From Macrolepiota albuminosa (Eukaryota > Basidiomycota > Agaricomycetes > Agaricales > Agaricaceae): 64,000 nt of DNA. The notes under the pieces are model-generated. The model had not been told where the DNA came from and ran no database searches. It saw only the letters and a list, made by a program, of their open reading frames with translations. Location of the stretch: contig JAMWFC010000092.1 in assembly GCA_027475525.1 (NCBI GenBank), positions 372,001 to 436,000 of the forward strand, read 5' to 3'. Positions 24,102-34,579 of this stretch are shown piece by piece. The translations under genes were made by a program, and so were the position numbers. Every line of letters starts with the position of its first letter. Within the stretch, counting starts at the first letter, position 1.

Positions 24102-25800
24102 ATGCTCAAGCTTACTTCTTCCTTGCTTTCCCGTTCCCGTTACAGTTGTCCGAACCTCGCTAATCGCCGCCTCATGTCTATTCTTCCAGAACGCATGAGA
24201 ATTGGTGGAACATGGTTCCAACCTGACAAGCGTCGGCCCAACTATCTTTTGCCTTATAGCCTTGAAGGCAATGGCGAAATATACCATTTCGATGAAGAAG
24301 CTCTGATTATTCCCGCGGACTTAGGATATGGCTACTATCCCGTTGCCCTGGGAGACGTAATTTCGTTTGATCAGACTAGCCTTCGTGTCATTAGGAAGCT
24401 TGGGTGGGCAAACGGCTCGTCAGTATGGCTGTGTTTGAATGATAAAGTCGATTCCAAGTGAGATTTTCTTTTCTTTCTTTCCCTTTGCAAAATACTGTGT
24501 GGGTAAGCGCTGTTGGTTTCTCACACAACTTCTAGGCTCCGTCAAAAGTATGTTGCACTCAAAATAGAAACGGCATTCAATCACCACCTTCCGTCCACCG
24601 AGGCTCAATGTTTTGAAGCACTCAAGAAACAGGTAACGCGAGGATCTCAATTCTGCTTACCACTCCTCGCACAACAAAAATTATCCTCTGTTCATGGCAA
24701 CCACCGATCCTTCGTAACCCCAATCACAGGACCAGACCTGGGTGCACTTGCTGAATGTCGGCGATCTATGTATAGCTTGCCTGTTGTTAAGCAGATCATT
24801 CGGCAAGTCCTATTAGGACTCGAGCATATGCATTCGTGCGGTTTCTCACATCGTGGTAAGACCTCGTCTTCCCTTTTAACTTGGTCAGGTCTTTATTAGA
24901 CTTCTTTTTTTTTCGAAGATGTCAAATGTGACAATGTCGTTGTCCGGTTGCCTGACGACAGCTTGGATATAACTATTGAAGAATTCATCAATAATTCGCC
25001 ACCGGAGGCATACCCGCCAGTGACCACTCCAGTTCTCTACCCGGAACCATACATCACTCTGAAATCCCAACCGATAGCACCTGTATGGCTCAAGCCCGAC
25101 CTGAGCAACCTCCAAGTGCAGCTCATCGATTATGGCGAAGGTATGCCCTTCATCCTCGACATCCAAGCTCTGTCTCATCCATTCCTCCTAGCTTTTCCTA
25201 TCGAAGCTTTGAGTCGTCTTGAATCAGCCGAATTCCAGCTCGAAATGCTCCGGGCCCCCGAGATAACGTTAGGATGCAAGTTGTCAGAAAAGATCGATAT
25301 TTGGTCGGTTGGTCTCATGGTGAGTACAACAACTCTCATCTTGTTGTAAGGGTTCCATTTAAAAGTGGTCTGCAGGCGGCACATATCTTCACCACTAATC
25401 ACCCATTCGTCGAGGAAGATGATAAAGAGCGTCTCTATCGAATGATCGAATATCTAGGTCCCTTTCCTGATTCCTTCTTAGCGCGTTGCGATAGAAGCAA
25501 GGAATTCTTGGGCCCGGATGGTATGAGATTAATCTCTCTTGGAGACGACCCAAACGTTTGAGTATCATCTCCACAGGTATTCCAGGCCATATATATGACG
25601 GACGGGTCCACAATGGAGACGTGCCAGTGACTCGCGACACCATGCCTCGCAGAACTTTACAGTCGGTGATTTGCCCCGCCCATTTGGAAGGCCCAGGTGT
25701 GACAGAGTTCTTCGATTTCGTGCAGAGGTGCTTGACACTAGATCCATTGGAACGGCCTTCGGCCAGCGAGCTCCTGCTTGACCCGTGGTTCTCCATGTAG
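24102..25800 (+). CDS. Protein kinase, SRPK-like (CMGC-related), six exons
   Basis: Predicted exons: 24102-24457, 24536-24855, 24919-25140, 25192-25320, 25377-25520, 25577-25800. They total 1395 nt (464 residues) and all introns are GT-AG (51-78 bp). Kinase landmarks: glycine loop LGWANGSSVWL (about residue 99), VALK lysine (K128), HRDVKCDN catalytic loop (D226), IDYGE in place of DFG (D296), APE (321-323) and DIWSVG, then a C-lobe ending in RCLTLDPLERPSASELL..PWF. The HRDVK and LGWG..S.VWL pattern is like SRPK kinases that phosphorylate SR splicing factors and like expanded agaricomycete relatives; substrate unknown. The first ~30 residues after the chosen ATG are basic and Ser/Arg-rich, so a mitochondrial leader is possible. 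An in-frame ATG at 23,994 is an alternative start, and exon 4 could begin at 25,207 instead. DYG instead of DFG keeps the Asp, so activity is plausible. Confidence 0.85.
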
Positions 25801-26229
25801 GTCCTTGTGTCATTATATTTGTGTTTGTTTTGTCTGTTTTCTGTGACCGCGCAAATTTCATGTCGTCGCAGGTATAATGTTGGCTGGCTATATGTGTTGC
25901 ATGAGTGATATTGTTACATATTCTTGTGAGATGACATCTCTCGTGGCACCAATGTTTGTTTACAAGCTCCAAAGGTAACAGCCCTGTTTGGGCAGCCAGG
26001 GCAGAAGGGCAATTTTGTACTCTTACTTTGTTAGCACAATTTGTGATGCATTTTATGTCTGTCCTCAGTGGGGTTGTAGGATCCTCTGTCTCACTTGGTT
26101 CTACCATAGTTTGCTCAGTGAGTGTGATGGCATATCATGAGCTAGAGTTCCCTTCCAGAGATGGACCCAATTCAGATCCATAACAATATAGTGCTAGAGG
26201 CCTTTGGCCTCAGGATAATCGGAAAATGA
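25801..26229. other. 3' flank of the kinase gene and return to transposon debris
   Basis: CpG is normal to about 25,900 and then nearly absent. No gene recognised; 25,801-25,900 is probably 3' UTR. Confidence 0.4.
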
Positions 26230-26953
26230 AGTTTTCTGAACAGAACTGAGACAACATTGAGTAAACACTCCAAACCTACTTAAACCAGAAATAATGCCAG
26301 GTGACATGAATGTTGTCAAAGACACAATTGACTAGATGCCTGCTTACTAAGACTTAAATTTAGCAGCAGGAGCCTTTATGGCCCCAAAAACATACTTTCA
26401 CTTAGCTAAAAAAATGAAGAAGACAGAACTTGGCATTCGTTGCATTTACCTTTTTTAACACCTGACCATATTTACATTAAAGAATACCTCTTACAATATA
26501 GCTGGGACTAGAACATCAGGATAAGTATGGACTATCTACTAATCTCAGTGAGTATCCTGAATCCCAGAATGCTTATTATCAGAGAGGGTTGCTATGGAAT
26601 GCCCCTGAGCTTAGTCAATGGACCCCAAACTGATAGACCAACTGATTGAAATAGACAAGAACTATGAATCAAAACTAAAAGTGGAACAGGTGACTTGCAC
26701 TAACAATCTGAACCCTCAGACAATTTACAAAGAATTTAAGCAAGACATCATAAGAGAAATCAGAAGTACTTGAAGGAACTGAGACAAAAAACAATGAAAG
26801 AAATAGCAGCACTAATAAAAGAACTTCACAACATCCTGAACCATCTTAACCTTGACAAACCCACTTAGCAATGACAGAATTAGCAAGTAATCAAAAAGAT
26901 GAGAAATGGAAGTGCAGTTAGCCCCAATAGAATCCTGTAGAACATCTGGAAGG
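26230..26953 (+). pseudogene. Non-LTR retrotransposon endonuclease remnant
   Basis: Near 26,290-26,340 a frame reads GDMNVV.D.ID.MPAY, the Asp-x-Asn strand of an apurinic-type (EEP) endonuclease, followed by FMAPKTYFHL and later broken segments. It continues into a charged helical stretch (26,600-26,880) before being cut by an LTR at 26,954. Stops and frame breaks throughout. The RT of probably the same element resumes at 27,480. Confidence 0.6.
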
Positions 26954-27219
26954 TGTCAGGGGACTCTTTATTTCTTCCTTCTTCCTTCTTTCATTCTCCT
27001 ACTTGACTGCTCTTTTCCTTTCAACTCTATCTATCAGTACTACTTCCAGCCTCTGAGATGCTTTGATTCTCTAATTATTATGCAGACAAGTGTGGCCTCT
27101 TCAGCACTGCCCACTGACAGCTTACATAAGTCAGAGTTTTTCTTTCTGTTTTTCAACATCCAGAGTGCATAGAAAATTCCTAGACTTGTTGTTCCCTTTG
27201 GATCTTTCTCTGCCAGGTG
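26954..27219 (+). mobile_element. LTR fragment, family A
   Basis: It starts TGTCAGGGGACTC at 26,954 and follows family A to about 27,219 (...GGATCTTTCTCTGCCAGG), then loses similarity, so the last ~60 bp of the LTR are missing. The following 27,220-27,480 is unrecognised AT-rich sequence. Confidence 0.75.
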
Positions 27220-27479
27220 AATAGTTATTGTGATATTAATGGTACAGACTCACATATACTTTAGTTCACCTTCATATATATATGCACAGCAGAAGTACCC
27301 TCAGTCCTGTTTATACATTCTGAGGGTATGTTATCCATAGATTCACTTACAGACTTATGCATACTGATTCACCATATCTAGATCTATACTAATAACCTAT
27401 TAATATAGGTGTTAGTCACACCTGTGTGTATTGCTGTTGCCTGCTAGGATTCTAACATGTTTGAGATGCAAAAAGATAT

Positions 27480-28735
27480 GAACTTTGCAGAAAGCTGGCT
27501 CTGTTCCTTTTTTTAAAAAAAAGGGGGATAAAACAGACATCAGCAACTACTACCCCATTACTGTCCTCAATATGGACTATAAAATTATGACAAAGGTTCT
27601 GTTTATTGTAAGGGTGACCTCTGGAGGCTATGGCTCAGCCACACAGCTGGTAGAGGAAAATCCAAAGAGAACAAGTTCAGGGATTCTCTATGCCAGGATT
27701 GATACTTTTGGGGACTCCGAAGCATGAGAAAACAGGACAACAAAACTTTAAAAAACTTAAAAATTGCCTAAACAAACAATTGCACAAACAAGGAGCAAAC
27801 TCTGGCTTATGTAAGCAGTTTGTATGGGCCACACTTGTATGAATGATAGCTAAAGAACCAGAGCACCTCAAAGGCTGAAAGTAGTACTAATAGATGGTGT
27901 TGAAAGAATAGAAGCAGTAAAGTAAAAGAATGACAGAAGAAATAAGAAAATGAATGAAAGGAGAATGAAGGAATAAGGAATAAAAAAGGGGAGAAATGAG
28001 GAGTCCTCTGACAATTAGACTAGATAAAGCCACACAAGCTATAATATCTAAGTCATAGGCAAGCTTCATGAAGAGCCAAAGGATAGAAGACCAGACTGAG
28101 CTAGCCCATTTGATAATAAACTGGTGCAATTCCTCTAAAACTATTGGCATTGTTTGAAAAAACCTACAATGGGATTCTATACTCCTTCTTGTGGGTCTCT
28201 CTAGAAAAATTCAACTTTCTGGATTTAATTATATATACAGTGAAGGCTTTTCATGAGAATGCTCACACAATAGTCATTCTAAGTAGAAAAAAAAGCAAAC
28301 CTTTTAAAGTCCAGGGAAATGTGCTAAGGTAATCATTGTCCTGTTTAATAACACTGCAATTAAATCATCAGCTTAACCAATGGCTACAGTTTATCTAGTA
28401 GAAGACAATTCATATTCCTCCATGCAAAAAACCCTGAAAACATGGTGCAAGGCCTCAGAAGCTAATTTCAATATACCCAAAATAGTGGCAATCTCTGTAA
28501 AATAAAAGAAATTTTATAACAAATTAATATTAACAAGAAAGCCATATCTAGACATGGGATTATCTCTGAAAACATTAAAATTTTAAGAAATGAAGAGGCT
28601 ACAAGGCTCCTGTGAGCCTTTGTAGGGAATGACATCAAAAATGTGAATGTGTAGTCCTCAACTAATTGAAAAGTTAGTGGAAGAATTGAATAGATGAGCA
28701 AAGGTCAATCCTACAGTAGAAGAGAGAAGATTAAT
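27480..28735 (+). pseudogene. Non-LTR retrotransposon reverse transcriptase remnant, split by an LTR
   Basis: 27,485-27,606 reads KKKGDKTDISNYYPITVLNMDYKI, the RT N-terminal block of LINE-type elements. After the LTR at 27,607-28,013, the same protein continues with RLDKATQ and a weak match to the LINE palm region. ENAHTIVILSRKKSKPFKVQG follows (28,255-28,320), and then a ..TWCKASEANFNI.K..(28,430-28,480) and RLLGAFVGNDI segment (about 28,600). Conserved order fits Tad/L1-like non-LTR elements. Reading the flanks across the LTR gives a continuous protein, so the LTR is a later insertion. It ends where another LTR begins at 28,736. Confidence 0.8.
27607..28013 (-). mobile_element. Solo LTR, family A (most complete copy)
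   Basis: On the minus strand: TGTCAGAGGACTCC...GGTCACCCTTACA, 407 bp with TG/CA ends. It sits inside a LINE reverse transcriptase with no internal retroelement region, so it is a solo LTR. Flanks (TTTAT left, ATTAG right) show no clean 5-bp duplication, which may have decayed. Confidence 0.82.
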
Positions 28736-28900
28736 TGTCACAGGACACCTTGTTTCTTCCCTCTTTCACTCCTTCTTTCTTTCTTCTCTCTTTATTCATT
28801 TCTTTATTTCTTCATTCATTCTTTTACTTTACTGCTTCTATTCTGACAACTCTATCTATTAGTACTACTTTCAGGCTCTGAGATGCTCTAGTTCTCTAGC
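28736..28900 (+). mobile_element. LTR fragment, family A
   Basis: TGTCACAGGACACC... follows family A for ~165 bp to the T-rich and ACTACTTTCAGGCTCTGAG segment, then is cut at 28,901 by the start of LTR B. Confidence 0.72.
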
Positions 28901-29341
28901 TGTAAGGGAAATGCTTAACATCTGCAGAATTCCTTCTACATAGCCAGTGAGCACCAGTGACAAGTGGGAGTCAAGCAGGTGTGTATAGGAAAGCAAGAGT
29001 CAGATCAGCAAGGCTAGCTGAGCAGTTGGATGTTGCTAGATAGCTTACAGTGGGTTCAGTGTGTTGGCCACAAGAACACTGCTATTGTTCTGCCTGGAGA
29101 TATTCTATCCACAGGCTGCCTTTATATACTACATCAGTGAATATTATATTATTAATACTGTTTAACTAATTGGGCCCTGGTATATAATAGAGTGTGACTA
29201 ACAATAATTGATACTGAGTAAAATCCATGCATATGACTCAACAAGGCTAACTATTAGAAGATGCAAGAGGATAGGGCAAGACATTGGATGTGCTAAGAGT
29301 GGGCACATCATCAGACTAAGCTCAGAATAGATTTGGACACT
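28901..29341 (+). mobile_element. LTR, family B (solo)
   Basis: TGTAAGGGAAATGC...GGACAC(T), ~441 bp, matching the reverse complement of 61,729-62,182 along its whole length. TG start and near-CA end; TATATAA-like motifs in the middle. No retroelement coding region adjoins either copy. LTR status is inferred from the ends, size and dispersed copies. Confidence 0.7.
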
Positions 29342-31686
29342 GTAGTTCTTGGTGTAAGTAATCCTGATAGTTCTGGGGCTTCCTTGAAATCTTAAAAAGT
29401 CACTTCAAATCCACACTGGTGCTTGACAATAACTTGATGTATTTGAAGGTTGGTTACTTTCCAAAATATAAATACTTTAAAAGGTAGAGGGTTTTCAACA
29501 AATTCCAGCCTAAGGGATCCACTCCTTGAAAATCACCAAGCTTTTGCCTATTAATTGCCTGCCTATTCTCTACTCTACTTAGGCTATTTATACTTCTTTT
29601 ACAGTGCACAGACCACTAGCTACACATGGCTTTTTGCTCCTGACCTCCCAGCTTTCCTAACCTAATTTGTTGTTCTATTTTCCATTTTTGTGAAGCCTGT
29701 TTCAGTGCCACTATTCAATTCTTGTGCCACTGATGATGCTCAAAAATTGGTCAGTAGCAGACACAGTTTACAGCTACTAACCTGGGGAATATGCATTAGG
29801 CATGCTAAGTGTTTGAGAAAGTTCTAGGCAGGTCTCAGAAAACACATCTGGTGACATTTTAAATGGCAAGTAATGGGATGAGTTGTTAATGAAAATCAGT
29901 AAGGAAATGTGGTAAGGAAGTAAGGAAGTGCAGTAAAGAAGTGTGGTAAAGGGATGCACTAACAAATAAGTGTGTTTAAAAAGAGAGGAGAAGATTTAGA
30001 GTGAGTGTGGCAAGAAATGCAGCAAGAAAACTAAAGGCTTAGTGATAACTAAGCTGTGTGATGCCTGTTGTAGGTGCAAGGTGCATAGGTTCTATATATA
30101 TGTACTGCAGCAAGCAGGCTAGAGGTGTTCAGATAATTGGTGACTTGTACTAAGTCAGCTCAAAAAAAATCTGAACTGTAAGATGAACTGAGCAGATGTG
30201 GGGTACAAAAGTCTGTTGTTGAACTACTGACAAATGGTAAGTATTTATAATAAAATGAGTTCACCATTGCTAAGTGGCTAAGTATTGCCAAATAGTGGTG
30301 AACTGAAAGAATGTAAATAGTTGCCATAAATTAAACTAAATAGCAAAAAGTCCACAAGATTGCTGTCTGTCTAAGTGAATAGAGAGTGCCAAGCAATGTG
30401 AAATGCCATGCTGTCAGTCACAGAAAATTGCCATCATTTCAATTTGTAAGTGCTGCCATTGGTTAGCTGTACCATTTGTTGGTGGATTGATGCCATTTGT
30501 CACTTGTCATTCCATCTGTTGCTTGCCATGCATGGCCATCAGGTATGGACTAAAATAGATAAATTTTATGCACCAAGTTTGGATTATGTGTGCCAAAGTA
30601 TCCAGAACCAATGCTGAGCTGCTGTGGCCTGCCATTGGTGCTCCTAGCCTGTGTAGGGTCCTATCATCTCCCCCTACTAAAACATTGACTGTTCTCAGTC
30701 ACAAAAATAGTTACCATTACTGTTTTGTGACTGGTAGCCCTATGTCTGCCAGAATCTGCTTATAGTCCTAGCATGTGAGTTGGGACTTCACTTCTTTTAC
30801 TTGAAAAAACTCTGGCATTCTCATCACACAAATGTCTTTCCATATTCCAACTCTGCCTCCCATGCCATTAATCAAAGCTCAGCAAGCAGCCTATGCATAT
30901 ATTGCTAAGGCCAACAACAGCATAGGCACAGAGACACATAGTAACCTGATTGTTGGCATCATGAAGTTGTTTGAGCAGTAGCTGGAGGTCCGGGTGCTTG
31001 GCATGGGGTGAGATAAGGAGACAGAAGTGCAGGAGTAGTGCTGTGCCTGCTATGTGGAGCATAGAGGTGCTAACTAGTTAGAACTGTTCTCTTGTTTTGT
31101 AAGTGTCTGATACTCCTTGCTGTGTTGCTAACTAATCGTGTCCCTAGGTGCCTGCTCTCATTCCCATTATTGAGGACAAATTGGAGACCATTCTCTCTGG
31201 CACCTTGCCAATGACAGTAAGCACTTTGGTGGCTGAGTAAATATCTCTGACTTCTCTTTAACTTAGCTGTAGTCTGATCTTTCCTCTCACAGTAAGCAGG
31301 AGGTGTTAGCACCTCTTGCTAGGCTGCTACTGCAGCATCTGAGTATGCACACACTTTGACAAAGGCCCAGGAGAAGAGGGAGGCTGGCAGGAGAAGAAGA
31401 GGAGGTTGCTAGAAGAAAAATGCCTGCTGCTAAGAGACAGACTTCTGTTGCAAGAGGTGATAGCAAGAGTTTTGATGCTGGCAGTGCTACAAGCCTGGCA
31501 CTGCCAGTCAGCAGATTGGGCTCACTCATGAAGCTGGGCAAGGCTTCAAAATGCAAAGTAAGTACCATGTTCCTTGCCATTACTATTAGTTGCCAACAGG
31601 TCTTTCAGATTTGTGAGGCCACTTCTTGCTATGTAGTAAGTCAATTTTTACTGACAACAACTTGTAACTAACCCTTATTGCCAGAT
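29342..31686. other. AT-rich region without a recognised gene
   Basis: CpG-poor. Short open stretches on both strands (for example 30,870-31,060 and 31,290-31,670) carry no motif I recognise. A weakly coding-looking plus-strand piece at 30,850-31,000 may be from an unknown element. Confidence 0.35.
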
Positions 31687-32381
31687 TGTAGGAGTGACCT
31701 CTGAAGGCTATGGCTCAGTCACATAGCTAGCAGAGAGAGATCCAAAGTATATTAGAGGATACTAACAATATCATAATAACTACTCACTTGGTTTATGTAA
31801 GTAGTCTGTATATGGTGTTGAAAAGGCCACACTTGTCTCCATAATAGCTATAGAACCAGAGCACCTCAAAGGCTAAGAGTAGTACTAATAGATAGTGTTG
31901 AAAGAATAGAAACAGTAAAGTGAAAGAATGACAGAAGAAATTGTTAGAACTTGATACTAGACTTGATGATTATCTGACAGACAGTGTAAGTTCTAATCCT
32001 CAGTCAGTATATAATCAACTACACTACCTGACAGACAGTGTTATCCAGTAGTGTATTAGTTATATAGTTGACAGAAATGTGGATTATTTGACTCACCCTC
32101 AGTTAGTATATAATTGACTGAGGGTGTTGATAGCTAGTGCCTGTATATATATGTGAGAGTAACAATGGGGGGCCACATTATGGCCAGTGTGATATGTGTG
32201 ATATTGAAGAGTCAAAAAGGTAAGTGAGACAATGGAGTGGCATTTCAATGAGAGGAGGTGGACACAAACATAGGGTCAATGGTGGCATATTTCTGGGTAT
32301 CTAACAGAAATAAGAAAATGAAAGAAAGGAGACTGATGAAATAAGGAGTGAAAGAGAGAGAAAATGAGGAGTCCCCTAATA
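31687..32381 (-). mobile_element. LTR, family A, interrupted by LTR C
   Basis: On the minus strand it starts near 32,381 (TATTAGGGGACTCC, decayed TGTCAGG) and ends at 31,687 (CCTACA). Removing 31,942-32,306 plus one GAAAT leaves a ~330-bp family-A LTR. Flanks CAGAT (left) and CAGGT (right) may be a target-site duplication with one change. Confidence 0.75.
31942..32306 (+). mobile_element. Solo LTR, family C, with target-site duplication
   Basis: TGTTAGAACTTG...GGTATCTAACA, 365 bp, flanked by perfect 5-bp repeats GAAAT (31,937-31,941 and 32,307-32,311). It has TGTTAGA/TCTAACA inverted ends, as Copia LTRs often do. A CACCCTCAG...CTGAGGGTG hairpin surrounds a TATATAA box. Confidence 0.85.
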
Positions 32382-32430
32382 CAGGTGCCAACACAGACAA
32401 CTTTTAATGATGGCAAATTGAAGGGGTTAT

Positions 32431-33243
32431 TATCATGACCCCTGCCATCTGGAACCACCCTGTACACCTCCAGAATCCCATTTAAGACCCCTCTCTGACC
32501 CCATGACACAACTCCTGCCATCACAACTGCTGGTGCTGCTATCATGCGCATCAGACCCTGACATCACACCACACTCCCTGACAGCCCTGCATCACAAACC
32601 CCAGAACTATCTGCTAGCATGACCATCACCCTACAATAAACAATCAGATTGCACCTATCACTCCAGCTATCATGCATCATGCATCACGACCTCCCCTCTA
32701 TGCCAATTGATCATGCACTCTGCATGTGTGATCCCCAGTATACAGTTTCCCTTCTATCCACCACCACCCATTAACTCCCAGGACCACCCCAGACATCCTG
32801 GAACCCCTCAGGAACCTGAAGTGACTCCACGTGTACTTAAAGAATAGCCATCCTCTTGTATTACACTAGTCTTGATATTACACTGATTGTTTGCATGCCC
32901 TTTGATTGACTGGTATGCATTGATTGGCACACTGACTAGCACACTTCAACTGGCATGCTTGACTGACACATGTGCTCTTACAATTGGTATGCACTTTGCA
33001 ACTTAAGTTTACTAACTCTGGTCTCATCTTAGAACCCCTGGTTCTTGACTTGACCTTAACCTCATAACCCCTTTAACTTCTCCCAATTCCCAGACTAAGT
33101 CCTCTATCCCAGGAATCTCTCATCTTGCATCTTGAACTCCAGAGCATGGTCTGGAGTTCCAGACACCTGAGTACATGTAGATCAAGTCTGCCTCATAAGG
33201 GCATTGCTTTCTAGGAAAACCCCCAACTCAGCACAACCTGACA
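32431..33243 (+). mobile_element. TE1 5' LTR
   Basis: TATCATGACC...AACCTGACA, ~813 bp, aligned to the TE3 LTR (TGTCACGACC...AACCTGACA). It keeps the AGTCTTGATATTA segment near 32,867 and, right after the LTR, TAATATCAAGACT (33,244), its reverse complement. Confidence 0.85.
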
Positions 33244-33275
33244 TAATATCAAGACTCCTCCTTACACTATTCTTG

Positions 33276-33969
33276 ATGGCTATGTATACTCACACTTACT
33301 ACCCCACAGGTTACCAGACCAACTCTTATGGACATCCAGTACCCAACCACTACTCTGCACAAACCCTCCACCCCATCTACCCACCTCTCTTGTATGAACA
33401 CCAACACCTTCACTGCCACTGGGCCCCTGACCCATCCTTTTATGACCTAGGGCCCTCAGCTGGGCCCCTCCACCCAACCTAGCCATGGCACAACCAGTGG
33501 AGGTCCCCTCATATTGGAGCATCCTTGGGGATCTACTGGAGACCGCACCCATTCCCAGAGGGCCTTGCCCAATTCCCCTGAGTGAAGGTCCCTTTGCCCC
33601 CACTCCCTACTACAGTTACTAATGCCCTGCCCCCCAACCCTGCAAACCTCCCAACTATGACTACCAGCTTCAACACTACCTGGCCACCACCCCACCCACA
33701 TGGACTTCTCCATCACCTATGGGATGACAACACTTTGAGGAGTATGAGTGCCAATGCGATGAGGTGCTCTGTTCACTCAGGATCTCACTGGAGACCTTTG
33801 CACAATGGACAAGGGCATTACTCATGAAATTCAGACACAACGACTTTGAGGGCACCCTGGAGGACTGGGCATACTGCCTGGTTGAGTTCAGAGAATGACT
33901 CACTCATGGAGAACTCCTGGAACAAGCCATGGTCAAGTATAGGCACAACACAATCCTCCACAAAGAGTT
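33276..33969 (+). pseudogene. TE1 ORF1 (Pro/Tyr-rich gag), 5' part
   Basis: ATG at 33,276 begins a protein parallel to TE3 ORF1 (THTYYPTGYQT near the start; ..APDPSFYDLGPS). Frame breaks and stops begin at about 33,480. It is cut at 33,969 by TE2 just before the L-Q-Q-L segment that resumes at 57,543. Confidence 0.85.
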
Positions 33970-34143
33970 TGTAACCGGAGTTATGGGTTAGAACTATCTT
34001 GTGTGTATCACACAAGTGCTAAATCAGACCGCAGTATCGGATTTGACTAGTACTTAGAGTGAAAACAAGATGTTGTCTTACGTAATACTCTACTAATTGA
34101 TTATAGCGTTGTTGACGCTAAGAACATGGATGACTCCGTTACA
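33970..34143 (-). mobile_element. TE2 3' LTR (left)
   Basis: TGTAACCGGAGTT...ACTCCGTTACA, 174 bp. It contains a perfect CTTGTGTG/CACACAAG hairpin; the AGCGTC/GACGCT hairpin of the other LTR is broken here by one C-to-T change. Confidence 0.93.
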
Positions 34144-34376
34144 TACCCCCCAATGAGACCGAATACTCGGTCTTTTAGAAAGGGAGGTAGAGCAAGATGA
34201 AAGATGCACAGTAGTGCAAACAACGGATGAATACACGCGTATGGCATGGCTGCAAGGTGTTAGCACTCATGCGCAATGGAGATGTGTCGTCTGGACACAA
34301 TAGGACACAGTCCTTATAAGACAAGGGTGCAGGTTGCGCCAGCAGTAGATAAAAATTGGTATATATAAACAAAATA

Positions 34377-34530
34377 TAAAAACAAAAAGGATGACCCCTC
34401 CTCTGGGTCCGCTGTATCTACACGCGACTCTAGAGTGCGTATCAGCTGAAATGTAAAAACAAAAAGGATGACCCCTCCTCTGGGTCCGCTGTATCTACAC
34501 GCGACTCTAGAGTGCGTATCAGCTGAAATG
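34377..34530. repeat. Perfect 77-bp tandem duplication in TE2 3' region
   Basis: Units 34,377-34,453 and 34,454-34,530 are identical, in the non-coding stretch between the extra ORF and the 3' LTR. One of the 77-bp series judged to be artefactual. Confidence 0.92.
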
Positions 34531-34579
34531 GTTTGAGTGAAATACTTGGAGGTACATACACAATAAAGTATACAAGGGT

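Noticed and set aside
27602..28018. Target-site duplication around the solo LTR at 27,607-28,013
   Set aside because: Flanks TTTAT and ATTAG do not match as a 5-bp repeat; decay is possible but not shown.
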